DNA of 64,000 nucleotides from Flavisphingomonas formosensis (GCF_009755815.1 NZ_WRPK01000009.1:62001-126000); one strand, 5' to 3'; positions 49,096-59,563 are shown, numbered from the stretch's first letter. The notes: a model not told the origin generated them from the letters alone. Made by a program: numbers and translations.

Positions 49096-51021
49096 TTACC
49101 TCACGTCATATTTATCGAGATCCGGCTCGCGCACCCAAGCATAGAATTCGGCCGGCTTCCACGGCATGTTCACCGATGATCGGCCGTGCGAATTGACATA
49201 ATAGGAGGCCGAACCCTCCTGACCCCACACACAGAGCTTCAGCGCTTGGTCCATGCTATGATTATACTCGTCATGAACGTCATGGCGCACGCTCAGCGAA
49301 CGATGGCCGTCCTCGATCATGGTCACGATCATGCGCAACGCATAGCGCGACCAGATTTCGAGCCATTTGATCAGTCCGCCCGACCGCGCCTGGCCGTTGG
49401 GCCCATAGATCACGAACAGGTTGGGGAAATCGGGCACGCTGATGCCGAGATAGGCGCGCGCGCCGTCCTTCTCCCAGGCCTCTTCGAGCGAAACCCCGCC
49501 GCGGCCGCGATACGCGACCGGCCACATATAGCGCTCGGTCTTGAAGCCGGCGCCGAGGACGATCAGGTCGAAGGCGCGGTCGCCATCGTCGCTTTGGATG
49601 CCGTCCGCGGTGATCCGTCTGATCGGGCTCGTCACCAGATCGACGTTGGGTCGATTGAGGGCATCGAACCAGCCATTGTCGACCACCGGGCGCTTGGCGA
49701 AGGGCGCGAAGTTCGGGATGAGCTTTTCGGACAGGTCGGGGCGATGGCCGACCTTGGACTTGATATACTCGATATTATGCTTGCGCAGCTCGTCATTGCG
49801 ATGGCTGATCAGGCCGCCCTTGCGCTGCCATTCGGGATCGACATCCTGCAGCCCTTCCGGGTCGCCACCCATGTTGATGCAGAAGGTGAAGTAGCTGTAC
49901 CAGCCCCAATAATTGGGGAAATTGTCGAACAGCCATTGCACCTCGGCCGAGATCTCAGCGCGGTAGCCATCGATTGCCGAAACCCATTGCGGCGATCTTT
50001 GATAGACGGTGAGATGCTCCGCTTTCTCGGCGAGCGCGGGCATGAGCTGTGCGCCGGTCGAGCCGGCGCCGATCAGCGCGACCTTCTTGCCGCTGAAATC
50101 ATAGCCATGGTCCCATGCGGTGGTGTGGAACATCTTGCCCTGATAGTCCCCGATGCCGGGAATGTCGGGCATGTTGATCGAATTGAAGAGTCCGGCCGCG
50201 CTGATCACCGCGTTACAGACCAGCATCTCCTCCTGCCCGTCCGGGCCACGCATGCCGACCCGCCAGGTTGCGCTCTCCTCGTCCCAGTCGGCTGAAGTCA
50301 CCATGGTGCTCAGACGAATGTTGCGGCGCAGATCGAACCGGGCAGCGACGGTGCGGGCATAGTCGAGCAGTTCGCTCTGGGTAGCGAAATAATGGCGCCA
50401 GGGATAGTTCTTCATGAACGAATATTGATAATGATGGCTAGCGATATCGACTCGCGCCTCGGGATAGTCGTTCACCCACCAAGTGCCGCCGACCTCAGGA
50501 TTGCGCTCGACGATCGTATAGGGAATGCCGAGCCGGTCGAGCTGGATGCCGGTCGACAGACCGGCCAGCCCTGCGCCGATGATCACCACATGGAAGGCCT
50601 GCTTCACCTCGGCGGACGGCTCCTTGTGCCAGTCTACGCCGAGCGGGAAGGGATCGTCGATCAGGTCGCCGCGACCGACCTCATAGTTGAAATCGCTGAC
50701 CGGCTGGCCGATCAGCATGTCCATCATGCCGCGCAGCTCGCCAGCGGACGGCTTAGCGCCGGCGGAGCCGCCCCGGAGAATGAAGTCCGTTGCCATCTCC
50801 TGGACGCGGGGGACGTGCCGCTCGACCAACTCGGAGACGAAGAAGGCACCGCCCCAATAGGGCTTGCGCTCCACTTCCATCGCGGCAAGCTCGGGATCGC
50901 GGGTCGCCTCGTAGAGGGCGAGGCGCAGCACGTTCGGCACCGCCTGCGCGATCGCCGCGCGCACCTCACTTTCGGTTCGGCCGAAGAAAAGGGTTTCGGC
51001 CCGCGCCACCGACTCAGACAT
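49096..51021 (-). CDS. Baeyer-Villiger monooxygenase (flavin-containing, N-extended)
   Basis: 641 residues from the ATG at 51021 with GTGGAGGAT upstream; a longer frame to 51114 lacks a site. A roughly 140-residue N-terminal extension precedes the FAD motif IIGAGLAGL (149-154). YPEARVD with Arg190 is near the BVMO active-site arginine motif. The fingerprint GKMFHTTAWD (295-304) and the NADPH motif LIGAGSTGAQ (318-323) follow. The enzyme should insert oxygen beside a ketone, giving an ester or lactone, using O2 and NADPH. N-extended relatives act on large cyclic or steroid ketones. An HSL esterase gene is just upstream in the same operon. Confidence 0.93.
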   Translation of the reverse strand: MSESVARAETLFFGRTESEVRAAIAQAVPNVLRLALYEATRDPELAAMEVERKPYWGGAFFVSELVERHVPRVQEMATDFILRGGSAGAKPSAGELRGMMDMLIGQPVSDFNYEVGRGDLIDDPFPLGVDWHKEPSAEVKQAFHVVIIGAGLAGLSTGIQLDRLGIPYTIVERNPEVGGTWWVNDYPEARVDIASHHYQYSFMKNYPWRHYFATQSELLDYARTVAARFDLRRNIRLSTMVTSADWDEESATWRVGMRGPDGQEEMLVCNAVISAAGLFNSINMPDIPGIGDYQGKMFHTTAWDHGYDFSGKKVALIGAGSTGAQLMPALAEKAEHLTVYQRSPQWVSAIDGYRAEISAEVQWLFDNFPNYWGWYSYFTFCINMGGDPEGLQDVDPEWQRKGGLISHRNDELRKHNIEYIKSKVGHRPDLSEKLIPNFAPFAKRPVVDNGWFDALNRPNVDLVTSPIRRITADGIQSDDGDRAFDLIVLGAGFKTERYMWPVAYRGRGGVSLEEAWEKDGARAYLGISVPDFPNLFVIYGPNGQARSGGLIKWLEIWSRYALRMIVTMIEDGHRSLSVRHDVHDEYNHSMDQALKLCVWGQEGSASYYVNSHGRSSVNMPWKPAEFYAWVREPDLDKYDVR

Positions 51022-51067
51022 ATATCCTCCACCTGGACCGGGTCTTCCCCGTCTCTCGGACCGGACC

Positions 51068-52066
51068 TTAAGGTCCGTCGGCGTGCGTCCCATACTCAGA
51101 CGTGCACAGCGCATTGCCGGCTGGTGTAGCCCCTGGCAGCAGCGCCTTCAGCAGGCCGAGGCTGGCTTCCAGATCCGCGATGCCGGAGGGCATGGCCTTA
51201 CGCATGCTGAGGAAGCCATGCACCATCCCCTTCGCCTCATAAAAGGCCGTGGCGACGCCGGCCGAAGCCAGCGCCGCGGCGAGCGCGCGACCTTCGTCGC
51301 GCAGCGGATCGAGCGAGGCTGTGGCGATGACGGCCGGTGGCAGCTCCTCCATCCGGCCGGCGAGCGGCGAGGCGCGCCAATGCGCGCGGTCTGCGCCATA
51401 GGCATCGAGGAACCAGCGCATATCCTCCCGCCCGAGCAGATGGCCCCCAGCGAAATCTTCGTAGGACGGATGCTCCGATAGCTGATCCGCGACGGGATAG
51501 AGCGCGCAGAGCGCCATCACCGGCGCCCGCGCCGGCGCATCGCGCAGCGCCATGGCCGTCACCACCGCCAGGCCGCCGCCGGCGCTGTCTCCGATCAGGA
51601 TCAGGCCTTCGACCGCAAAGCCGAGCGCCGCCCGGTCGGCGACGAAGCGCGCCGCTGCCTCGCAATCGTCCGGTCCGGCGGGCCAAGGGTGTTCCGGCGC
51701 GAGGCGATAGTCAACCGACACCACCGGCAGATCGAGCATGGCCGCGATGGCCGAGCATGGCGCGGCGTAGCCGGCGACATCGCCCAGCACGAAGCCTCCG
51801 CCATGGAAGAACATCACGACCCGCGATGCTTCCCGGAACGGGCGAGGATCGAATAGCCGCAGTGGGATGGCATCACCGTCCGGTCCCTCGGCCACGAACG
51901 CCTCGTCCCGCGCCATCCCGATCATCGGAAGATCGAACATCGCGCCCATGGCGCCCATCGCCGCGCGTGCCTGTGCCGGGCCTAACTCCGCGAAGCTGGG
52001 GGCGGGTTGAGAAGCGAGCAGAGCGAGGAAGGCGGCGACGTCGGGCCGGACGATCGGGTCAGGCAT
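51068..52066 (-). CDS. alpha/beta-hydrolase, HSL-type esterase
   Basis: 332 residues. HGGGF at 88-92 makes the oxyanion hole; the triad is Ser161 (GDSAGGG), Asp253 (SLDPLRDEG) and His283 (GMVHGF). This is the hormone-sensitive-lipase family IV layout. It overlaps the upstream D-aminoacylase-like gene by 8 bp and precedes the Baeyer-Villiger gene. A likely role is opening the ester or lactone that the monooxygenase makes. Confidence 0.93.
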   Translation of the reverse strand: MPDPIVRPDVAAFLALLASQPAPSFAELGPAQARAAMGAMGAMFDLPMIGMARDEAFVAEGPDGDAIPLRLFDPRPFREASRVVMFFHGGGFVLGDVAGYAAPCSAIAAMLDLPVVSVDYRLAPEHPWPAGPDDCEAAARFVADRAALGFAVEGLILIGDSAGGGLAVVTAMALRDAPARAPVMALCALYPVADQLSEHPSYEDFAGGHLLGREDMRWFLDAYGADRAHWRASPLAGRMEELPPAVIATASLDPLRDEGRALAAALASAGVATAFYEAKGMVHGFLSMRKAMPSGIADLEASLGLLKALLPGATPAGNALCTSEYGTHADGP

Positions 52067-53801
52067 GGACGGGCGCCGGCTGCGGGCCGCGGATCAGCCG
52101 GCCGGGCAAGGCGCCGGTCGGCTCGCCCTCGCGATAGACGACGATGCCGTTGACGATGGTCGCGACATAGCCGCTCGCGCGCTGGGTCAGCCGCCGGCCG
52201 CCGGCCGGCAGGTCGAACGCCACTTCGGGTGCGCCAAGCGTCAGCCTGGCATGATCGATCAGGTTGATATCGGCGCGATAGCCCGGTGCGATCAGGCCGC
52301 GGTCGCGCAGGCCGACGGCGCGCGCAGTCTCGGAAGTGAGCGCCTTCACGACGTCCGGCAGCGCCAGCCGCTCGCCGCGGGTCCGGTCGCGCGTCCAGTA
52401 GGCAAGCAGGAAGGTCGGGTAGCTGGCATCGCAGATCACCCCATAATGCGCACCGCCGTCGCCGAGGCCGAGCACGACATGATCGTGCCGGATGATTTCC
52501 AGCGCCGCGTCGAGATTGCCATGAGCATAGTTGGCAAAAGGCAGGAACAGCGCCGCACCTGCGCCGCGGCCGAGCAGCATGTCATAGGCGAGCGCTTCGG
52601 GCACGACGCCGTCGCGCTCGGCGCGGGCCGCGAGCGAGCGGTCGAGCGATGGTTCATAGTCAAGCGGTTCGGTGATCTCGAACATGCCGGCGAAGCGACG
52701 CACCTGCTGCTGCAGGGGTAGGGTCGGCTTCACCGGCGTCTCGGCGATGATCCTCGCCTTCAGCGCGGGATCGCGCATGCGTTCGATCCGCTCGGCGAGT
52801 GGCAGATGGTGGATTGCCATGTAGCTCGGGCAGAAGCTGAACGGATGCATGGAGAGATCGAGGCCGAGCAGGAGCCCGATTCCGCGCGGCAGCGCCTGCG
52901 CGGTGACGGTGATGCCGTCACGATTGGCGTCTTCGATCAACGACAGGATCTTGCGCCAGCTTTCGGGATCGCCGTGAGTCTGGGCGATCGGCAAAGTCAT
53001 CTCCCGGCCGGTTCTTTCCGCAACGTCGCGGATCAGCGCGAACTCATTGTCGACGTCGGTGAAGTTCTTATAGTCGCTTGCGATCTGGAGAATGCCGCTG
53101 CCGGCGTCCTGCATCGCGCTGGCAATCGCGCCGAGCTCCGCGCTGTCGGCCTCTAGGGTCGGGATCGATTCGCCGGAGCTGCTCTTGTGAAACAGGCTGC
53201 GGGAGGTGGAAAAACCGATCGCTCCCGCCTGCATGGCGTCGCGCGTCAGTTCCGCCATCTGCGCGATGTCGGCCGGCGTCGCGGCTTCGCCGACGCTGGC
53301 GCGCTTGCCCATCACGAACACGCGTAGTGCCGCATGCGGAAGATAGCTGGCGATATTGATGTCGTGCGGGCGAGCGTCGACGGCGTCGAGAAATTGCGGA
53401 TAGCTTTCCCAATCCCAACTCAATCCTTCGGCCATCACCACGCCAGGTATGTCTTCGACACCTTCCATGAGCTCTATCAGGCGTTCGCGATCTTCAGGTC
53501 GGCATGGCGCGAAGCCAACACCGCAATTGCCCATAACCACCGTCGTCACGCCATGGCCCGAGGATGGGTTGAGCCGGCTCTCCCAGATCGACTGGCCGTC
53601 ATAATGGGTATGGATGTCGACGAAGCCGGGCGTCACCAGGAGGCCTGCGGCGTCGATCTCCTCGCGGCCGCGCGCAGCGATCGTGCCGATTGCGGCGATG
53701 GTGTCACCGATGATGGCCACGTCTCCGGCGACCGGCGGAGCGCCGGATCCGTCGACGATCGCGCCGCCGCGAATGACGATGTCGTAGGCCGTGCCGCTCA
53801 T
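52059..53801 (-). CDS. D-aminoacylase-like amidohydrolase (second copy)
   Basis: 580 residues from the ATG at 53801; an in-frame ATG at 53831 adds ten residues. [24 protein letters not shown] and [10 protein letters not shown] repeat the metal-site skeleton of 44098-45819. Again [10 protein letters not shown] and VTAQALP show Gln at expected His positions. It is the first gene of the minus-strand operon with esterase and Baeyer-Villiger monooxygenase, suggesting a role in the same degradation rather than in amino acid use. Confidence 0.88.
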   Translation of the reverse strand: MSGTAYDIVIRGGAIVDGSGAPPVAGDVAIIGDTIAAIGTIAARGREEIDAAGLLVTPGFVDIHTHYDGQSIWESRLNPSSGHGVTTVVMGNCGVGFAPCRPEDRERLIELMEGVEDIPGVVMAEGLSWDWESYPQFLDAVDARPHDINIASYLPHAALRVFVMGKRASVGEAATPADIAQMAELTRDAMQAGAIGFSTSRSLFHKSSSGESIPTLEADSAELGAIASAMQDAGSGILQIASDYKNFTDVDNEFALIRDVAERTGREMTLPIAQTHGDPESWRKILSLIEDANRDGITVTAQALPRGIGLLLGLDLSMHPFSFCPSYMAIHHLPLAERIERMRDPALKARIIAETPVKPTLPLQQQVRRFAGMFEITEPLDYEPSLDRSLAARAERDGVVPEALAYDMLLGRGAGAALFLPFANYAHGNLDAALEIIRHDHVVLGLGDGGAHYGVICDASYPTFLLAYWTRDRTRGERLALPDVVKALTSETARAVGLRDRGLIAPGYRADINLIDHARLTLGAPEVAFDLPAGGRRLTQRASGYVATIVNGIVVYREGEPTGALPGRLIRGPQPAPVHA

Positions 53802-54096
53802 TGTCGCGATTCTCTCCAGGGCGCGGATCATGCGCGATCCGTCTGCCGGGGATCCAAGTCGCTACTGCCGGTACCGTCAACTGTTGTGCATCCAGGGTAA
53901 TAATGGAGCATGAGCTTATGCGCTCAGGAGCATGTAGCGGCATGTCCATCTGGTCGCCGATCGAAACAACGTGAGCGATCGTCGCAATTCCGTTCGCTCA
54001 ACAGCGGGACATGGCGGGGATTATATCCGGATCATGACATGTGGCGTCCGTCCACGGAGCGACGCGATGCTGTTGGAAAAGCGAGAGGACGTAACC
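53802..54096. promoter_or_regulatory. divergent control region between two catabolic operons
   Basis: This 295-bp region separates the D-aminoacylase-esterase-BVMO operon (-) from the ALDH-receptor-ferredoxin-P450 genes (+). It contains a perfect palindrome CGGATC-ATGCGC-GATCCG (53824-53841) close to the minus-strand start. A weaker one, GAGCATGAGCTTATGCGCTC, lies near 53912. Shared control of both operons is plausible, possibly by the AraC gene at 60997. No sigma-70 boxes are convincing. Confidence 0.45.
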
Positions 54097-55596
54097 ATGG
54101 CCGATCTGACGCTCGAACAATCGTCTCGGACGATGATCCGCCATCCCGATCGTTTCTTCATCGGCGGCGAATGGGTCGCGCCTTCGACAGATACCCGGAT
54201 CGACGTGATCACGCCCTCCACCGAGGAACTGTTCGTCAGCGTGGCCGAGGCCAAGGAAGCCGACATGAACCGCGCGGTGGCCTCCGCGCGCGCGACGTTC
54301 GATCGCGGCGAATGGCGTCGTCTCGGCCATGCCGAGCGCGGGCGGTACGTGAAGGCGCTTGGCGACGCACTGCGCGCCCGCGCCGGCGATGTCGTGCGGA
54401 TCTGGACGAGCGAGATGGGCGTCACCCGGATGATGGGCATGGGCGCGCTGCATATCGCGCTCGACGCCTATGACCAATATGCCGAGCTTGCGAATAGCTT
54501 CCCGTTCGAGGAGCGGCACCCGACCAAATGGGGCGGCGAGGTCGGCTTGCTGGTGCGCGAGCCGGTGGGCGTGGTCGGCGCGATCATTCCGTGGAACGCG
54601 CCGCCCGTCCTGATCGCCTACAAGATCGCGCCCGCGCTGGTGGCGGGTTGCACCGTGGTGCTCAAGGCCTCGCCCGAGGCGCCGGCCTCCGCCTATTTCG
54701 TCGCAGAGATGGCCGAGCGGATCGGCCTGCCCAAGGGCGTGCTGAACGTCGTCACCGCCGATCGCGAGGTTTCCGAGCTGCTCGTCCGCCATCCCGACGT
54801 GGACAAGATCACCTTCACCGGATCGAGCGCGGCGGGGCGGCGCATCGCTTCGCTCTGCGGCGAGCGCATCGCGCGCTGCACGCTGGAGCTGGGCGGCAAG
54901 TCGGCCGCGGTGGTGCTCGACGATTATGATGTCGGCGCCGTGGCGGCATCGATCTCCGGCACGGCCCGGGTGATGACGGGACAGGTCTGTTCCTCGATCA
55001 CGCGGATCGTGGTCAACCGCAAGCGCCACGATGCAATGGTGGATGCGCTCTCGGCCGAGTTCGCCCGTATCCGGGTGGGCGATCCGTTCGCCGACGATGT
55101 CGACATGGGGCCGCTCGCGATGAGCCGGCAGCGCGAGCGCGTGGAAAACTTCATCGCCGCCGGACTGGCGGAAGGGGCGGTGCTCGCCTGCGGAGGACGC
55201 CGGCCGAACGACCTCAACCGCGGTTTCTATATCGAGCCGACCGTGTTCGGCGACGTCGACAATGCCAGCACGATCGCGCGCGAGGAGATTTTCGGGCCGG
55301 TGATCAGCATCATCCCGGCCGATGATGAGGAGCAGGCGGTGGCGATCGCCAACGACACTATTTTCGGCCTCAACGCCTCGGTGTTCACCAACGACATCGA
55401 TCGCGCCTATGCGGTGATGCGCGAGCTGCGCTCCGGCACCGTCGGCCATAATGGCGCGCGCGGCGATTTCTCGATCGCCTTCGGCGGCTTCAAGCAATCC
55501 GGCATCGGCCGCGAGGGCGGACGCGAAGGGCTGCTGCCCTTCCTGGAATCGAAGACGATGATCCTGGACGGCAGGCCGAGCCACCTGCACGGCTGA
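54097..55596 (+). CDS. aldehyde dehydrogenase family protein
   Basis: 499 residues from the ATG at 54097 (GAGAGGACGTAACC upstream); a 10-codon longer start at 54067 is possible. Catalytic residues are Asn167 (IIPWNAPP), Glu264 (TLELGGKS) and Cys298 (GQVCSS), with NAD-binding TGSSAAGRRI. It oxidises an aldehyde to acid. It heads the plus-strand series before the receptor and P450 genes, divergent from the BVMO operon. Confidence 0.94.
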   Translation: MADLTLEQSSRTMIRHPDRFFIGGEWVAPSTDTRIDVITPSTEELFVSVAEAKEADMNRAVASARATFDRGEWRRLGHAERGRYVKALGDALRARAGDVVRIWTSEMGVTRMMGMGALHIALDAYDQYAELANSFPFEERHPTKWGGEVGLLVREPVGVVGAIIPWNAPPVLIAYKIAPALVAGCTVVLKASPEAPASAYFVAEMAERIGLPKGVLNVVTADREVSELLVRHPDVDKITFTGSSAAGRRIASLCGERIARCTLELGGKSAAVVLDDYDVGAVAASISGTARVMTGQVCSSITRIVVNRKRHDAMVDALSAEFARIRVGDPFADDVDMGPLAMSRQRERVENFIAAGLAEGAVLACGGRRPNDLNRGFYIEPTVFGDVDNASTIAREEIFGPVISIIPADDEEQAVAIANDTIFGLNASVFTNDIDRAYAVMRELRSGTVGHNGARGDFSIAFGGFKQSGIGREGGREGLLPFLESKTMILDGRPSHLHG

Positions 55597-55626
55597 GACA
55601 CAGAACAGAATGAGAGGGGAAGATCG

Positions 55627-58068
55627 ATGAACAAGAATAGCATGATGCCCGCCCTGCTGACGTCAGCCGCCATGAGCCTGTGCGCCGGAACGGCTTATGC
55701 CGAGGGTGCGGACGCACCGGCCGCGGCCAGCACCGCCGGCGCGCCCGCGGATGTGGGCGACATCATCGTCACCGCCCGAAAGCGCGACGAAACCTCGATA
55801 TCCGTGCCCGTCGTGGTCTCTGCAGTCGGTGCGCAGGAGCTGCAGCGCCGCGCGATCAACAATCTCGACGGCATCGCACGGACGGTTCCGCAGCTGATCA
55901 TCGGCCCGCAGGGCGGCAGCGTGCAGGGTGGCAACTTCGCGCTGCGCGGCGTTTCCGGCCCGGATTCGAATCCGTTCGGCGATCAGGCCGTCTCGTTCAA
56001 CATCGATGGGGTGCAGGTCGCCAAAGGCAATCTCCGCCGCGTGTCCGATACCGACATCGCGCAGGTCGAGGTGCTGAAGGGACCGCAGGCGCTGTTCTTC
56101 GGCAAGAACAGCCCGGCCGGCATCATCTCGATCCGCACCGCGGATCCGGGATCGCATTTCGAGGCGATGATCCGCACCGGCTATGAGTTCGAAGGCCGCG
56201 AGATCCGCACCGAAGGCTATGTCTCGGGCCCGATCAACGATAAGCTCGGCGTCCGTCTGTCGGGATATTTCGGCGATCTCAACGGCTATCTGAAGAATAA
56301 TATTCCCGACAATGCCTATGTGCGGCCCACCAGCAGCGCGCGCACGCCGAAGGGCCGCGACTATGCGGCGCGCCTCACGCTGAAGTGGGAGCCGACCGAC
56401 AATTTCAACGCGCGGCTGAAAGTCAATTATGCCCGCACCGAGACGACCGGTCCGGCCGGCGCGACCGGCTACATCTTCTGTCCGCAGGGCAGCCCGCAGA
56501 CCGGCATCACCGACGATTGCCGCGCGAACGACCATGTGATCAATCCCGGTTCGGGCCCAGTCGTGGGAACGATCAATCCCAAGTTCAAGGATGGCAGGAA
56601 CTATCTGAACCAGGATCAGGTCCTTGCCGGCCTAGAGATGAACTATCATCCGAGCGACAATCTCACCGTCACGTCGGTGACCGGCCTCTATTATGTGAAT
56701 CTCATCCAGGCTCAGAATTACGAAAACGACTATAATGTCGCGCTTCCCAGCACGAACAACCTCAAGGATCGCGAGCTTTCGCAGGAATTGCGGCTCCAGA
56801 GCAATTATGACGGGCCTTTGAACTTCACCGCCGGCGTCTATCTGTCGAACACCTGGGCTACGACGGGATCGACGACCTATCTGTTTGCCACTGAGGCGGC
56901 GGGCCTGCCCATCCTTGCCGCGAACGGCCTCGGCTTCGTGCCGCTCCGCACGCCCTTCCAGATCAATAACTATCAGCTGACCCAGAAAGGCCAGGCCTAT
57001 TCCGCCTTCCTGCAACTGAGCTGGAAGCCGATCGACGTGATCGAGGTGAATGTCGGCGGCCGCTATTCCTATGAGCGAAAGCGGCTGACCAAGGTGCAGA
57101 GCCAGGCGATCGGCTCCGGCAATCCGTTCGCCTATGTGCCGCTTTCGTCGGCGGACGACATTCCGGGCAGCGCCACGTCGCCGCGCAAGGACAGCTGGAA
57201 GGATTTCTCGCCGGAAATCACGCTGTCCTACCGGCCTACGTCCAATCTCACCTTTTTCGGCTCTTACAAGCACGGTTTCCTGTCGGGCGGCTTCAACTCG
57301 GGATCCACGGACTTCACCCAGGATCTCACCTACGATCAACAGTCGATCAAAGGTTTCGAGGCAGGCGTCAAGGCACTGGTGCTGCACAACCGGCTCCGCC
57401 TCAACCTCGCCGGCTACACTTATTCAGTATCTAATCTGCAAGTGCAGAATTATATCAATGCGACCAACTTCATCAGAAACGCTGCATCGGTGCGGGTGAA
57501 AGGCATCGAATTCGACTTCAACTATCGCTTCCCGCTGGAAGGCCTGTCAGTGCGCGGCGCCGCCGCCTACAATAAGGCGGTCTACACCAGCTTCCCCAAC
57601 GCGCCCTGCTACAACGGGCAGACCATTGCGCTCGGCTGCACGATCGTAGACGGCAATCCGGCGCAAAATCTTGCTGGGCAGACGCTGCCGCGCGCACCGC
57701 GCTGGTCGCTGTCTGGCGGCATCATGTACGAAACGGCGCTCAGTGCGGCGCTGAAGCTCGGCCTCTCGGTCGATGCCAATTATAGCAGCAAGATCTTCAC
57801 CGACGTTACAAATGCGCCCGGCGGCGTGATGCCGCACTATGCGCTGCTCGACGCTACGGTGCGCCTCTCGCAGGCGGACGATCGCTGGGAGCTGGCGTTC
57901 ATCGGTCGCAATCTCACTAACAAATTTTATTATGTCGCGTCCACCGATGTGCCATTCACGGGCAGCGCAGCCGGTGGCGCCACTGGCGTACTCGGCGATC
58001 GCTACGCCGCTGTGGCGCGGGGCCGCGAACTGATGGCTCGCGTCACCTACAAGTTCGGCACCCGCTGA
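55627..58068 (+). CDS. TonB-dependent outer-membrane receptor
   Basis: 813 residues with GAGAGGGGAAG before the ATG. A signal peptide spans about 1-25 (ends GTAYA). The TonB-box-like DVGDIIVTARKRDE is at 42-55, then the plug (VPVVVSAVGAQEL, GPQALFFGKNSPAGIISI). A beta-barrel follows, ending in ARVTYKFG with the C-terminal aromatic strand pattern. In sphingomonads such receptors import poorly permeable organic substrates. Its place between an aldehyde dehydrogenase and a ferredoxin-P450 pair supports substrate uptake rather than iron. Confidence 0.94.
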   Translation: MNKNSMMPALLTSAAMSLCAGTAYAEGADAPAAASTAGAPADVGDIIVTARKRDETSISVPVVVSAVGAQELQRRAINNLDGIARTVPQLIIGPQGGSVQGGNFALRGVSGPDSNPFGDQAVSFNIDGVQVAKGNLRRVSDTDIAQVEVLKGPQALFFGKNSPAGIISIRTADPGSHFEAMIRTGYEFEGREIRTEGYVSGPINDKLGVRLSGYFGDLNGYLKNNIPDNAYVRPTSSARTPKGRDYAARLTLKWEPTDNFNARLKVNYARTETTGPAGATGYIFCPQGSPQTGITDDCRANDHVINPGSGPVVGTINPKFKDGRNYLNQDQVLAGLEMNYHPSDNLTVTSVTGLYYVNLIQAQNYENDYNVALPSTNNLKDRELSQELRLQSNYDGPLNFTAGVYLSNTWATTGSTTYLFATEAAGLPILAANGLGFVPLRTPFQINNYQLTQKGQAYSAFLQLSWKPIDVIEVNVGGRYSYERKRLTKVQSQAIGSGNPFAYVPLSSADDIPGSATSPRKDSWKDFSPEITLSYRPTSNLTFFGSYKHGFLSGGFNSGSTDFTQDLTYDQQSIKGFEAGVKALVLHNRLRLNLAGYTYSVSNLQVQNYINATNFIRNAASVRVKGIEFDFNYRFPLEGLSVRGAAAYNKAVYTSFPNAPCYNGQTIALGCTIVDGNPAQNLAGQTLPRAPRWSLSGGIMYETALSAALKLGLSVDANYSSKIFTDVTNAPGGVMPHYALLDATVRLSQADDRWELAFIGRNLTNKFYYVASTDVPFTGSAAGGATGVLGDRYAAVARGRELMARVTYKFGTR

Positions 58069-58080
58069 CGGAGCGAGCAT

Positions 58081-58275
58081 ATGAAGGTCGTAATATTGGA
58101 TGAGCGATGCGTCGGCCATGGCATGTGCCGGCTGGCTTGTCCGGAGATGTTCGAGCTCAGTGACGAGGATGGCCATGCCTATGTGACCAGCGAGACGGTG
58201 CCGCCCGATCTCGAGGCGGCCGTGGACCAGGCGGTGCGGGGATGCCCAGAACAGGCGATCGTGGTCGAGGCATGA
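58081..58275 (+). CDS. [3Fe-4S] ferredoxin (P450 partner)
   Basis: 64 residues; GGAGCGAGC precedes the ATG. The cluster motif is C10-x2-His13-x2-C16-x3-C20 ... C55-P, with His at the place of the fourth cluster cysteine. This is the CxxHxxC form of P450-linked ferredoxins. It lies 25 bp before the P450 and is its probable electron donor. A reductase gene is not in the window. Confidence 0.92.
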   Translation: MKVVILDERCVGHGMCRLACPEMFELSDEDGHAYVTSETVPPDLEAAVDQAVRGCPEQAIVVEA

Positions 58276-58300
58276 CCGCGACGCGGCAAGGGAGACGAGG

Positions 58301-59563
58301 ATGGACAGTCAGGAAGACCTCAAGCGGTGCCCGGTCGACTTCGATCATGAATCCAGGACCCATGCGAGCAACTGGCCGACAGAGTTCCGCGAGCTGCGCG
58401 GCAAATGCCCGGTCGCCTGGACGGAGAAGCATGGCGGCTATTGGGTCGCGACGCGCTACCAGGATGTCGTCGCCATGGCCCAGGACGACGCCACCTTCTC
58501 CAGCTTCAAGACGTTCGACCCGCATAGCGGCGAGGTGACCGGCGGTATCACCATCCCTGCCACGCCGATCCCCCGCGGCCTGCCGGTGGAATCGGACCGG
58601 CCGGACTGGAACATGTTCCGCACCTACCTCAATCGTCGCTTTGCGCCCAAGGCGGCGGAGGCGCGGCGCGCCAAGGTGCGCAAATATGCCGACAGCCTGC
58701 TCAACCGCGTGATCGAGACCGGCGAGATCGATCTCGTCAACGAATTCACGGGGCCGGTGCCGGCGATGACGACGATGGAGCTGATGGGCCTGCCGCTCGA
58801 GGAATGGCGCGAATTCGCCGATCCGCTGCATGAAATGGTATTCACGCCCAAGGAGGCACCCGAATATCCGCATGTCATCGCGGGCGTGCAGTGGATCTTC
58901 AAGCGCTGCATCGAGACCTTCCACCAGCGTAAGACCGAGCCGCTGGGCGACGATCTTCTTTCTTATTTCGCGCACGAGAAGATTGACGGGCGTGCTGTGA
59001 CGGAGGAGGAGATGCTCTCCTTCTGCAACAATATCATCACCGGCGGCGTCGACACGACGACCGCGCTGACCACGCACGCGCTCGTTTATCTCAACGAGCA
59101 TCCGGAGGATTATCGCCGGTTGCAGGAGGAACCGAAGTTGCTCCCCGTCGCGCGCGAGGAGTTCGTCCGCTTCTTCACGCCGATCCACGGCCTCGCACGC
59201 AACGTCTCGCGCGATGTCGAGATGGATGGCGCGAAAATGGAGAAGGGCGATCGCGTCTATCTCGCCTGGTCCGCGGCGAACCGCGATCCCGAGGTCTTCA
59301 CCGATCCCGAGACCGTCGACATCGCCCGCTTTCCCAACCGTCACATCGCCTTCGGCGCCGGCATGCATCGCTGCATCGGCTCGTTCATGGCGCGCGTGAT
59401 GTTCGAGGAGATGATGCACGTCGTGATGGTCCGCATCCCCGACTATCGCACCCATCCCGATCGCGCGCGCCGCTATACGTCCGTCGGCACGATCAACGGC
59501 TGGGTCGACATGCCGACCAGCTTCACGCCCGGGCCGAAGATCGAAACCGGGCTGGTGCTGTAG
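58301..59563 (+). CDS. cytochrome P450
   Basis: 420 residues; GGGAGACGAGG precedes the ATG. The I-helix is ITGGVDTTTALTTHALVYL with the Asp-Thr pair, the ExxR is in REEFVRFF, and the haem loop is FGAGMHRCIG with Cys358 as ligand. It is a soluble class I bacterial enzyme fed by the adjacent ferredoxin. It probably hydroxylates an alicyclic or terpenoid-like substrate imported by the receptor upstream. Bacterial P450s of this length include CYP101/108/111-like families; I do not assign a subfamily. Confidence 0.95.
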   Translation: MDSQEDLKRCPVDFDHESRTHASNWPTEFRELRGKCPVAWTEKHGGYWVATRYQDVVAMAQDDATFSSFKTFDPHSGEVTGGITIPATPIPRGLPVESDRPDWNMFRTYLNRRFAPKAAEARRAKVRKYADSLLNRVIETGEIDLVNEFTGPVPAMTTMELMGLPLEEWREFADPLHEMVFTPKEAPEYPHVIAGVQWIFKRCIETFHQRKTEPLGDDLLSYFAHEKIDGRAVTEEEMLSFCNNIITGGVDTTTALTTHALVYLNEHPEDYRRLQEEPKLLPVAREEFVRFFTPIHGLARNVSRDVEMDGAKMEKGDRVYLAWSAANRDPEVFTDPETVDIARFPNRHIAFGAGMHRCIGSFMARVMFEEMMHVVMVRIPDYRTHPDRARRYTSVGTINGWVDMPTSFTPGPKIETGLVL

